Source of the DNA: Gammaproteobacteria bacterium
GTDB lineage: Bacteria > Pseudomonadota > Gammaproteobacteria > Eutrophobiales > Eutrophobiaceae
NCBI GenBank assembly: GCA_018676275.1
Contig: JABHFC010000393.1
Location: 1 to 7,261, forward strand
Direction of reading: 5' to 3'
DNA: 7,261 nucleotides
In this document: positions 1-6,277 of the stretch, one piece after another
How positions within the stretch are numbered: the stretch's first letter is position 1
How the letters are laid out: each line of letters starts with the position of its first letter
The notes under the pieces: model-generated
Told to the model about the DNA's origin: nothing
What the model saw: only the letters and a program-made list of their open reading frames with translations
The model's database searches: none
Translations under genes and position numbers: made by a program

Positions 1-137
1 AAACGCTGGTGAGTTGTGTTATCAGCGAAACCGTTAATTTCCAGACTACGATCTTTTGATGTCCAGGCATTAGCAACAGGGATACTGCTACATAAAAATA
101 TACAATATGCAAATGAGATCAATTTTACTGAATACAA
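1..137 (-). CDS. N-terminal fragment of a secreted, probably outer-membrane protein (DUF1302-like?), cut by window edge
   Basis: An open frame runs leftward off the window. From a TTG at 137-135 it encodes a short N-region with one Lys, a hydrophobic stretch (LISFAYCIFLCSSIPV) and a signal peptidase I site, ANA before Trp. The mature start reads WTSKDRSLEINGFADNTTHQ. The pattern 'SLEINGFADNTT' recalls the first beta strand of DUF1302-type outer-membrane proteins, whose mature ends carry a 'GF.EN.T' pattern; this is recalled likeness, not a search result. The frame has no ATG. TTG codons at 176-174, 137-135 and 122-120 are the possible starts; 137 gives the most normal signal peptide, but none has a convincing Shine-Dalgarno, so a decayed 5' end is possible. 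An in-frame stop lies at 182-180. A sigma54 promoter match lies just upstream. Coding nature is fairly likely; the family is a guess. Confidence 0.42.
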   Translation of the reverse strand, partial: MYSVKLISFAYCIFLCSSIPVANAWTSKDRSLEINGFADNTTHQR

Positions 138-195
138 TAAAGCCAGTGTTCTATTAATTTGTGTGGTCGTGATCAATAGTTAATACATAAAGCGA

Positions 196-212
196 GGCAA
201 CAAATATGCCAA
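196..212 (-). promoter_or_regulatory. Putative sigma54 (RpoN) -24/-12 promoter
   Basis: Read on the minus strand the site is TTGGCATATTTGTTGCC. It matches the consensus YTGGCACG-N4-TTGCW at nearly all key positions: TTGGCA at -24, TTGC at -12, and exactly ten bases between the invariant GG (210-209) and GC (198-197). Transcription would begin near 186 and run into the signal-peptide frame that starts at 137 (or 176). No equally good match was seen elsewhere in the intergenic DNA of the window. The presence of a sigma54-dependent activator gene at 2001-3752 makes the assignment more credible, although the link between them is inferred. Confidence 0.62.
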
Positions 213-341
213 TAAAAAAACGGCTTTTAGAGAAGGTATATGATTGTTTTTAACTCGTTGTTTTGATTAAATTAACTGCCAAAAACATAAATATCGGGCA
301 TTTCATCACCCAGTAAACAAGCTAGTTTCCACAAAGTAGAA

Positions 342-357
342 CTCAAAATATTTTGAG
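342..357. promoter_or_regulatory. Perfect 16-bp palindrome, candidate upstream activating site
   Basis: CTCAAAATATTTTGAG is identical to its own reverse complement. Its centre is about 140 bp upstream of the -24 element of the sigma54 promoter at 196-212, within the 100-200 bp range used by enhancer-binding activators such as XylR and DmpR. It does not match the TTGATCAATTGATCAA type of site known for those two proteins, so the bound protein is unknown. The inner ten bases AAAATATTTT recur at 1868-1877 upstream of the activator gene. AT-richness lowers the significance. Confidence 0.4.
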
Positions 358-380
358 AAATATTATTAATGATGAAGAAA

Positions 381-395
381 ATGCAATATTTTCGA
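381..395 (-). repeat. Copy 1 of a motif shared with the activator-gene upstream region
   Basis: The minus strand reads TCGAAAATATTGCAT. It differs by one T insertion from TCGAAAATATTTGCAT at 1813-1828 (plus strand). This copy lies about 175 bp upstream of the sigma54 promoter and about 38 bp from the 16-bp palindrome; the other lies upstream of the sigma54 activator gene. A common protein-binding site is one explanation, chance in AT-rich DNA another. Confidence 0.35.
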
Positions 396-692
396 TTCAA
401 TATTCAAAGTGTAGAGTCCGGCGAAAGTGTGTAATTTGGCGTAACAGGCTATATTCGTGAAGATAATTATGGCGATATCAAATAAGCATCGAAGCTGTAT
501 TCAAGAAAAATCAGTAACTAAAAGATAATTATCAAAACACTTTGCGCGCATTCCTGAGCAGGGCTCTCTCAACGAAGACTTAGCAAACTCTTTTAGATAA
601 TGAATAAATTCTTGTCTCTCTTGTAAACCTTGCTGGAAATGTTCTTCTATCCTAAACGGTAGAATTCGTAATAATAAATAGGTGAGCGATAA

Positions 693-1499
693 TTACTTAA
701 GATCAAGTACGTCTTGCATGTTGAACATCCCGTAGTTTTTATCAGCCAACCAGTAAGCTGCACGAACAGCACCACGAGCGAAACTCATACGTGAACTGGC
801 TTTATGGCTAATTTCCACCCGCTCACCTTGCGCAGCGAAAGTTACCGTGTGATCGCCAACAATATCCCCCGCTCGCACACTAGCAAACTCAATCGTCTTA
901 TAATCACGGGCATCGATCTGACCTTCACGGCCATAAATGGCAACTTCCTGAAGATTTCGATCTAGAGTCTCAGTGATCACTTTTCCCATACTTAAAGCTG
1001 TGCCAGATGGGGCATCGACCTTGTCACGGTGATGAGCTTCATAAATTTCTATATCAGCGTTATCCCCCAATACCTTTGCTGCCATACTTAATAACTTAAA
1101 ACACAGATTCACACCAGTGCTAAAATTAGAAGCCTGACACACGGGAATATCAGCGGCAGCTGCATTTAACTGTACTTGTTCTTCCTGGGTAAAACCGGTG
1201 GTACCAATAACAACGCCCATTCCGATAGATTGACAAATGGCAATATTATCCAAAGTAACAATTGGAACGCTGAAGTCTATCAATACATCAAAATCATTAA
1301 TGACCTCGTGAATATCACTGGCTATACGCACGCCATTCCTGGCCATGCCTACCAATTCTCCAGCGTCAATGCCAGACAATGAACTCCCTGGGCGCACCAG
1401 CGCAGCTCCCAATTCACAATCATCGGCACAGGCCACGGCTTCAATTAACATTTTACCCATGCGGCCTGCGGCACCAGCAATAGCAATACGCACTGTCAT
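693..1499 (-). CDS. dapB: 4-hydroxy-tetrahydrodipicolinate reductase
   Basis: DapB reduces 4-hydroxy-tetrahydrodipicolinate to tetrahydrodipicolinate with NAD(P)H in the cytoplasm, a step toward meso-diaminopimelate and lysine. The 268 residues match the usual length (E. coli 273). Visible signatures are the Rossmann nucleotide-binding loop GAAGRMG (residues 9-15), GTTGF (99-103), SNFSTGVNL (124-132) and the substrate loop HHRDKVDAPSGTAL (156-169). In that loop H156 and K160 correspond to catalytic E. coli H159 and K163. The C-terminus has the typical NMQDVLDL ending. The ATG is supported by the Rossmann strand beginning at once (MTVRIAIAGA); a weak GAG ribosome site lies at 1508-1506. In many gammaproteobacteria dapB sits between dnaJ and carAB, but here neither is adjacent, which suggests rearrangement around an intact housekeeping gene. 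Confidence 0.97.
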   Translation of the reverse strand: MTVRIAIAGAAGRMGKMLIEAVACADDCELGAALVRPGSSLSGIDAGELVGMARNGVRIASDIHEVINDFDVLIDFSVPIVTLDNIAICQSIGMGVVIGTTGFTQEEQVQLNAAAADIPVCQASNFSTGVNLCFKLLSMAAKVLGDNADIEIYEAHHRDKVDAPSGTALSMGKVITETLDRNLQEVAIYGREGQIDARDYKTIEFASVRAGDIVGDHTVTFAAQGERVEISHKASSRMSFARGAVRAAYWLADKNYGMFNMQDVLDLK

Positions 1500-1812
1500 T
1501 CTTTTCTCAATCTACCTTCGCCATTATTGACCGCTAATAAGTTTATCATCCAAATATCGCTTGCTTGTCATGACAACTCTAGTCCAACAGAATATATTAT
1601 TAAAACAGCAACAATACTAAAGCTGACAGCATAAACATGAGTCATTAGAACCGAGCAAGATATGAACTCTGTCCGTCACCGCGCCCACATAGGCGACTTA
1701 CACTACTCGCGACAGCAACAAATCGTGGGAAATAGCTGAAACGTGAATAAATATACCCCTTATTTGGTGGGTGATTGGAAGGCTGTCATCGCAAGTTAAA
1801 CATTGATGTGGT

Positions 1813-1828
1813 TCGAAAATATTTGCAT
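1813..1828 (+). repeat. Copy 2 of the shared upstream motif, before the activator gene
   Basis: TCGAAAATATTTGCAT matches the minus-strand sequence at 395-381 in 15 of 16 positions with one inserted T. It lies about 185 bp upstream of the activator ATG and about 90 bp upstream of its candidate -10. A similar AT core (TTGAAAAATATTTTACA) follows at 1864-1880. If the activator binds such sites it could regulate its own gene; this is inference. Confidence 0.35.
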
Positions 1829-1915
1829 GTTCTATATTTTAAGTAACGATGATTAACAGATATTTGAAAAATATTTTACATAGATGCGTTAATATTCTGC
1901 CTTCCGTGCCTAATA

Positions 1916-1924
1916 TGCTAAAAT
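1916..1924 (+). promoter_or_regulatory. Candidate extended -10 promoter of the sigma54 activator gene
   Basis: TGCTAAAAT fits an extended -10 (TGn followed by a TATAAT-like hexamer) and would start transcription near 1931, about 70 bp before the ATG. The -35 region at the right distance (TTCTGC) is poor, as is tolerated with extended -10 elements. An alternative pair is TTAATA (1889-1894) with TAATAT (1911-1916), spaced 16 bp. Confidence 0.3.
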
Positions 1925-1937
1925 TTATAAAATGCTT

Positions 1938-1971
1938 GGGGTATGCAGAGGTTTGTTTTTTTAGCATCCCC
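1938..1971 (+). other. Imperfect hairpin in the activator-gene leader
   Basis: GGGG-T-ATGC (1938-1946) pairs with GCATCCCC (1964-1971) as an eight-base-pair stem with one bulged T around a 17-nt U-rich loop. It lies between the candidate promoter and the start codon, ending about 16 bp before the ribosome site. It may affect transcript stability or translation; there is no T-tract after the stem, so it is not a standard terminator. Confidence 0.3.
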
Positions 1972-2000
1972 TATTCCCATTAATCTAGGAAAGCCTTTAT

Positions 2001-3752
2001 ATGCCGAATATGCGAAACAAAGCCCCCAATTTATACAAACTTGGACAGGACGGTTTGAGATACGACGACGGCTACCCGGATATCGAGGATATTTCACGAC
2101 ATCTTCGTTTTGAATCTGCCACCGGAAGTGTTTGGCAAAACGATCAAAAAGTAATGGTATTTCCAGTATCCATTTACGAATCCCTTCGGATCAAACTGAT
2201 CGAGTCTCTGGGACTTGATGACGCTCGTAAAATGTACACGTCAGAAGGCTACGAAATGGGTCAAATCGACGCCGTGCGTTCGCAGAAACTTCGTGGTAAA
2301 AATTTGCATTCGTTTATCGCTGCAGGCCCTCAATTACTTGCCCTGAAAGGCATCGGGATGGTGGATCCTCTTGCATTTAAGGTAGACATTGAAGGAGGGA
2401 TCATAAACATAGAGGCTGAGGCTATTGGCAGTGTTGAAGCGGATGCCTTCATCAATAATTACGGTGTAGGTGACGCGCCGGCATGCTGGTTTATTGCCGG
2501 ACATGCCAGTGGTTTTTTTAGCTGGATCATGGGTAAACCCGTTCTATTTCGAGAAGTGGAATGTCGCGCAATGGGACATTCGCGCTGTCGGTTAATAGGT
2601 AAACCGCTTGATGAATATGATAACGTCGAAAAAGATGCCAAATACATTAATCATCCTGACTTTCTACGCCATATCCCGAACAGAACAAAAAGACGGAAAC
2701 TTCAAAAACCACCTGCCAAATATAATCTTGCATCGACCGACACTGATAATAGTAAACAGACACCTGGCGCTTCGCCTGGATTCAAGGTGGTCATGCAAAA
2801 GGTTAAGAAAGTGGCTAAAACTAACGCCACTGTTTTATTCATTGGCCGCACAGGAGTGGGTAAGGAGTTTTTTTCACAAACCCTTCACTCTTTAAGTAAC
2901 CGTTCTAAAAAAGCGATTATTACAGTTAATTGTGCAGCTATTCCAGATAACCTCCTTGAGTCTGAATTATTTGGTGTGGAGCGTGGAGCGTATACTGGCG
3001 CTACTGAATCAAGACCCGGACGATTCGAAAGAGCGAATGGCGGCACCCTGTTTCTGGATGAAATCGCCTCACTTACACTACCCGCACAGGGTAAGTTGTT
3101 AAGAATATTGCAGGAAGGTGAAGTCGAACGACTCGGAGGGACAAGTACAATAAAGGTCGACGTACGCGTTATTGCGGCAACAAATGTCGATTTGCGTGAC
3201 GAAGTTGATAACAGGCGATTTCGGGAAGATCTTTTTTACAGGCTAAATGTTTTTCCAATTCATATTCCACCCTTGCGCAGTCGACTCGAAGATATTCCTC
3301 TATTAATGACCGAATTCCTTAAGAAATATTCTTCAAGACATAATAAATCTGCGGCCGGATTCACCGAAGAAGCTGTTGAAGCGCTGCTCAGTTATCCATG
3401 GCCAGGTAATATACGGGAACTGGAAAATATGATAGAGCGCTCAGTCATTCTGGTCGAAGACGATGAACTTATTCACACAAATCATTTATTTACCAGTGGC
3501 GAACATCTTCCGGAAAATATTTTTTCTGTTGACCGACAAGGGAAATTATCTAGCTCATCATTCCACAATATAAATTGGGACGAACTCGCTCATCGCGCGT
3601 TAGAGATAGAAGAGAGTACCCCTTTACTAAATTTTGAAAACGCGTTAATTAAAGTCGCTGTAGACAAATCTGCTGGAAATATTTCATCTGCTGCAGCAAC
3701 ACTAGGAATGACTAGAGGGCAACTAGATTATCGCCTGAAAAAAGATAAATGA
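2001..3752 (+). CDS. Sigma54-dependent sensor-activator of the DmpR/XylR/MopR (XylR_N-V4R-AAA+-Fis) type
   Basis: A 583-aa cytoplasmic enhancer-binding protein (DmpR is about 563). Order: XylR_N-like effector domain (about 17-125), V4R part (about 130-202), a basic linker (207-255), AAA+ sigma54 domain (about 256-500) and a Fis-type HTH (about 550-581). The zinc ligands of MopR (C155, E178, C181, C189) are kept with exact spacing as C162, E185, C188 and C196. The positions of the phenol-contacting H106 and W134 are L113 and A141, so the ligand is probably not phenol. AAA+ motifs: Walker A GRTGVGKE (282-289, with an unusual Arg in place of the normal Glu), GAYTGA (329-334, the accepted Tyr form of GAFTGA), Walker B LFLDE (350-354), and R408/R414 as arginine-finger candidates. 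HTH: NISSAAATLGMTRGQLDYRL. An AGGAAAG ribosome site (1987-1993) supports the ATG. In this family effector binding normally relieves repression of the ATPase. No catabolic operon is next to it; the sigma54 promoter at 196-212 is a candidate target. Confidence 0.93.
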   Translation: MPNMRNKAPNLYKLGQDGLRYDDGYPDIEDISRHLRFESATGSVWQNDQKVMVFPVSIYESLRIKLIESLGLDDARKMYTSEGYEMGQIDAVRSQKLRGKNLHSFIAAGPQLLALKGIGMVDPLAFKVDIEGGIINIEAEAIGSVEADAFINNYGVGDAPACWFIAGHASGFFSWIMGKPVLFREVECRAMGHSRCRLIGKPLDEYDNVEKDAKYINHPDFLRHIPNRTKRRKLQKPPAKYNLASTDTDNSKQTPGASPGFKVVMQKVKKVAKTNATVLFIGRTGVGKEFFSQTLHSLSNRSKKAIITVNCAAIPDNLLESELFGVERGAYTGATESRPGRFERANGGTLFLDEIASLTLPAQGKLLRILQEGEVERLGGTSTIKVDVRVIAATNVDLRDEVDNRRFREDLFYRLNVFPIHIPPLRSRLEDIPLLMTEFLKKYSSRHNKSAAGFTEEAVEALLSYPWPGNIRELENMIERSVILVEDDELIHTNHLFTSGEHLPENIFSVDRQGKLSSSSFHNINWDELAHRALEIEESTPLLNFENALIKVAVDKSAGNISSAAATLGMTRGQLDYRLKKDK

Positions 3753-4350
3753 TAACCCGAATCTATTAACATTAAACACTCTTAAAAGCCGACGCTCTGA
3801 AAATATTTGAATAACTGGAAAAGCTGATTGTTGAATCAAAGCGGGTATACGAGGAGAAGTTCGACAAAACTCCGATGCTGGTGGTCCTCAAACAAAAAAT
3901 TAGCAAATGGATGATGTGTCCGATAGATAGCCTCTCTGTGTGCATAGCGGTGTATCAGTGTACTGCATAGCTAGCTTTCTGGAATAATTGCTAGTCCGAT
4001 TGATGCCAATTACATATTTATTCACCAGGAGCTTGGCAATAATACTGTTTTCGAATCGTTGAAAAACGCTCCCTACAAATTTCATCACACATCTCTACAC
4101 AAAACCCTAACCACTATTTTTACCAGAGGTATATCTAATTGAGAACTGTGAAGAAATACTAGACGGGCATTGTTATGTCACAACCATTACCACGAATCAA
4201 CAGCGATAATAAAGCCACTTAAACCAGCTAGTTACTGCGAGTATCAGCAAGTTAGGAATTAGGGCTGCCTAAGCTATACACTATATAAAGGCTGCGATTC
4301 GTACCAGAATTCTGGCTACTTTTAAACGGTGCTTAATAACGCACTTTTTA
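3753..4350. other. Convergent gene-free region between the activator and sulfatase genes
   Basis: About 600 bp between two convergent genes, with no supported intact gene and no convincing hairpin-plus-T-tract terminator for either one. Besides the fragment at 3782-3970, a second coding-like trace is read on the plus strand at 4111-4209 (about 32 codons, including VYLIENCEEILDGHCYVTTI, no start codon, ending at TAA). A 12-bp palindrome CCAGAATTCTGG lies at 4304-4315. The rest shows nothing recognisable. Confidence 0.45.
3782..3970 (+). pseudogene. Possible remnant of a decayed gene of unknown family
   Basis: One plus-strand frame reads LKADALKIFE, a TAA stop at 3812-3814, then LEKLIVESKRVYEEKFDKTP and MLVVLKQKISKWM before degenerating and ending at TAG 3968-3970. 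Composition looks like a charged helical protein with heptad-like leucines rather than random AT-rich DNA, and the segments on both sides of the stop join naturally. No ATG or ribosome site starts it. I do not recognise the family. It begins 30 bp after the activator stop, so it could be the relic of a downstream gene; chance cannot be excluded. Confidence 0.27.
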
Positions 4351-6096
4351 TTAATATCCATCCCACGTGTCAGGAATCACGAGCCCTGTTTCGACGACAT
4401 ATTGGTCCCAGTACTCAATCATTTCGGCAAGTTTATCTGGATTCTCTTTTGACAGATCATTCAGCTCTGCTGGGTCATCTTCAAGGTTATACAACTGCCA
4501 GGTATCGGATTTAATGCTGGCAACTCTTGGTTCCAGAACCTCATGGAAGGGTTCATAAATTATTTTCCAGTTGCCTTTACGCACGGCTCGTTTCGAAAAC
4601 AGCTCCCAACCAATAACATAATTTTCATCATGAACTCTGTCACCATCGCCTTTCAACATGGATAACATAGACTCACCTTTCATGCTCACTACCTCACGTT
4701 CTCGAAATGCAGAGCCTGGATGCTCAATCCCAGCAAATTCCAACAAGGTCGGCATTACATCCATTACATGCAGTGTTTCCTTAACTCGCAAGCCTTTCGG
4801 CAAAGCCTTCGTGTAGTGAGCAAAGGCCGGTACCTGTACCCCACCCTGGGCGGTAAAGCCTTTATACATTCGTCGTGGTGTATTACCTGATTGCCCCCAG
4901 TTTTGCCCGTACCAGACATAAGAGTTGGCATTACCAATATTCTCATAACTGTTATCGCAACACCCCGCAACAAATTCTGACATACCCTCCCAGGCCTCGT
5001 CCAGATTGTGTGCCTCTGGCCCATTATCAGCGAGGAAGAAGATAAAGGTGTTGTCATATTCATCTATCTCTTTCAGGTGCGCGATCAATTTACCGATATA
5101 AACATCAAGGTCGTCAACCATGGCTGCGTATATTTCCATCAGCTTCGACTGGTATTTTTTCTCATCATCCGTTAATGAATCCCAACCCGCTTCATCAGAA
5201 AAATGAGGGAAAGCCTTTACCTCTTGTTCGATTAACCCGAGATCTTTCAGGCTTTGTAATCGTCTGGCTTTGAGTGCCTCATAACCGTCATCGTATACAC
5301 CCTTGTATTTGGCAATGGATTGTTGTGGTGCCTGCAGTGGCCAGTGCGGCGAGGTGTAAGCCAGATAGGAAAAAAATGGTTTGCCATCATCACGTCCCTG
5401 GTCGATGTATTCGATCATTCGCTCGGTATAAAAACGTGTGCTGTAAAAATCCTCTGGTAGTGAATCAAGCTGCTTGCCACCTTCGCGGTAAATTGCTTTA
5501 TCAGGTCCGAAAATCTGCAGCATATTTGAGAAGGCCCCAGCACCACCCTGTGCCATGATAAAAGATCTATCGAAACCCCTGGCGACGGGACTCGTTTCCT
5601 CGGTCAAGCCAAGATGCCACTTACCTGTCATGTAAGTGTGATAACCAGCATCCTGAAATAATTCTGAAAGCGCGGCGACACGGAAATTCAGGTAGCCCTC
5701 GTATCCGGGGCGATCTTTAACATTGTCGGCGAGGGATTCCGCCATACTGCCCAAGCCAGCAATATGATTGTCTGTTCCAGACAAAAGCATCGCTCGAGTT
5801 GGCGAGCAGTTCGGAGCCACATGAAAATTATCCAGGATCACCCCATCACGCATTAACTGATCGATATTTGGAGTTTGAATTTCACTGCCATGGATACTTA
5901 GATCGTTGTATCCCAGGTCATCAACAACTATAAGAAGTACATTTGCCCTTTTGTCAGGCTCAACGTCCGCCATCGCATCTACTGCTGCTGACTTAGTTGT
6001 ATCTAGCGCCGACTGACTTGAACTATCTTCTTGTGAACAAGCGACAACTGACAAAATCAAAAAACATAAAGCGATTTTTATAATAGCGCTTTTCAT
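4351..6096 (-). CDS. Lipoprotein arylsulfatase (type I, formylglycine-dependent, AtsA-like)
   Basis: Hydrolyses a sulfate ester, releasing inorganic sulfate. The 581-aa protein starts with a lipoprotein signal: Lys-containing N-region, hydrophobic core and lipobox SVVAC with C20; Ser at +2 favours outer-membrane sorting. A short Ser/Asp-rich tether precedes the sulfatase fold (about 50-575). Active-site residues line up with Pseudomonas aeruginosa AtsA: D59-D60 (VVDDLGYND), C97 in CSPTR (converted to formylglycine) with R101, K159 and H161 (GKWHLG), H251, D357-N358 (LADNGPE) and K412 (YKGF). The spacings DD-C and C-K equal those of AtsA (37 and 62), so the protein should be active if a formylglycine-generating enzyme is encoded elsewhere. 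The ATG has GAGGG at 6105-6101. It lies downstream of the receptor gene on the same strand but behind a terminator, so it should have its own promoter. The substrate cannot be read from sequence: steroid, aryl or sugar sulfate are all possible. Confidence 0.95.
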   Translation of the reverse strand: MKSAIIKIALCFLILSVVACSQEDSSSQSALDTTKSAAVDAMADVEPDKRANVLLIVVDDLGYNDLSIHGSEIQTPNIDQLMRDGVILDNFHVAPNCSPTRAMLLSGTDNHIAGLGSMAESLADNVKDRPGYEGYLNFRVAALSELFQDAGYHTYMTGKWHLGLTEETSPVARGFDRSFIMAQGGAGAFSNMLQIFGPDKAIYREGGKQLDSLPEDFYSTRFYTERMIEYIDQGRDDGKPFFSYLAYTSPHWPLQAPQQSIAKYKGVYDDGYEALKARRLQSLKDLGLIEQEVKAFPHFSDEAGWDSLTDDEKKYQSKLMEIYAAMVDDLDVYIGKLIAHLKEIDEYDNTFIFFLADNGPEAHNLDEAWEGMSEFVAGCCDNSYENIGNANSYVWYGQNWGQSGNTPRRMYKGFTAQGGVQVPAFAHYTKALPKGLRVKETLHVMDVMPTLLEFAGIEHPGSAFREREVVSMKGESMLSMLKGDGDRVHDENYVIGWELFSKRAVRKGNWKIIYEPFHEVLEPRVASIKSDTWQLYNLEDDPAELNDLSKENPDKLAEMIEYWDQYVVETGLVIPDTWDGY

Positions 6097-6165
6097 ATCA
6101 CCCTCAACTTAACGAATTGAACATACTTACATGCTATAGACTATCTTACCTGCCACAACTGTCAT

Positions 6166-6183
6166 AGTGACCTTCGTTTCACT
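6166..6183. promoter_or_regulatory. Inverted repeat AGTGA-N8-TCACT upstream of the sulfatase gene
   Basis: A perfect 5-bp inverted repeat with an 8-bp spacer, centred about 78 bp upstream of the sulfatase ATG, between the terminator and the gene. The position suits an operator for the sulfatase promoter. It resembles a CRP half-site pair but the spacer is 8 rather than 6 and the outer bases differ. No clear sigma70 or sigma54 promoter could be fixed next to it. Confidence 0.22.
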
Positions 6184-6230
6184 GATATCGATTCAAGTGC
6201 GTTATTCAATCAGACAACAAGGCAAATAAA

Positions 6231-6256
6231 AAAGCCCCGTAAGACTACGGGGCTTT
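6231..6256 (-). terminator. Strong intrinsic terminator, bidirectional in form
   Basis: AAAGCCCCGTA (6231-6241) and TACGGGGCTTT (6246-6256) form a perfect 11-bp stem with a 4-nt loop. On the minus strand the stem is followed by a T-rich run (complement of 6226-6230 plus the stem end), beginning 22 bp after the receptor stop codon, so it ends the receptor transcript. On the plus strand it is also followed by GTTTTTT, but no plus-strand gene leads into it. It separates receptor and sulfatase into different transcription units. Confidence 0.92.
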
Positions 6257-6277
6257 GTTTTTTAACTAATACATGTT

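Larger units (their letters stand above)
213..692. other. Gene-poor AT-rich stretch with coding-like fragments downstream of dapB
   Basis: No intact gene is supported here. Apart from the palindrome and shared motif, two coding-like traces are seen. On the plus strand, 369-485 reads about 38 codons broken by one TAA at 432-434, including FGVTGYIREDNYGDIK. On the minus strand, 692-501 is open for 63 codons immediately after and in frame with the dapB stop, including EEHFQQGLQERQEFIHYLKE, and ends at a TGA (503-501); it has no start codon near its beginning and no recognised family. Both may be remnants of lost genes or chance. No clear hairpin terminator follows dapB. Confidence 0.4.
1500..2000. 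other. Divergent intergenic region between dapB and the sigma54 activator gene
   Basis: This 500-bp stretch holds no supported gene. It must carry the promoters of dapB (leftward) and of the activator (rightward). A perfect 12-bp palindrome, TTGTCATGACAA, lies at 1565-1576, about 66 bp upstream of the dapB start; its TTGTCA could double as a -35 box or be an operator, but no good -10 follows at the right distance. The right half is strongly AT-rich and contains the motif at 1813-1828, a related AAAATATTTT core at 1868-1877, an extended -10 and a leader hairpin. The middle part (about 1580-1800) shows nothing recognisable. Confidence 0.5.

Noticed and set aside
206..253. 15-codon plus-strand frame (MPIKKRLLEKVYDCF) with a GAGG at good spacing
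   Set aside because: It overlaps the sigma54 -24/-12 element on the other strand, which explains the bases better, and no gene follows that a leader peptide would serve.
411..445. Insertion-sequence end
   Set aside because: The sequence looked vaguely like a transposon terminus, but no matching inverted copy, target duplication or transposase was found.
1176..1530. Plus-strand frames opposite dapB, and similar shadow frames opposite the sulfatase, activator and receptor genes
   Set aside because: They are antisense or out-of-frame shadows of well-supported genes.
1662..1739. 25-codon plus-strand frame
   Set aside because: Weak ribosome site, no conserved feature; expected by chance.
1938..1960. 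Possible sigma54 promoter (TTGGGG...) before the activator gene
   Set aside because: GG and GC do not have the required ten-base spacing.
3900..4088. 62-aa minus-strand frame
   Set aside because: No ribosome site, no recognisable domain, and it overlaps the better coding-like trace on the plus strand.
4333..4354. TTAATAA/TTATTAA inverted repeat as the sulfatase terminator
   Set aside because: Short all-AT stem overlapping the stop codon, with no T-tract after it.
6141..6158. TGGCAGG on the minus strand as a sigma54 promoter of the sulfatase
   Set aside because: The -12 GC is missing at the right distance.
6166..6183. CRP binding site
   Set aside because: Spacer is 8 rather than 6 and the outer bases do not fit; kept only as an unassigned inverted repeat.
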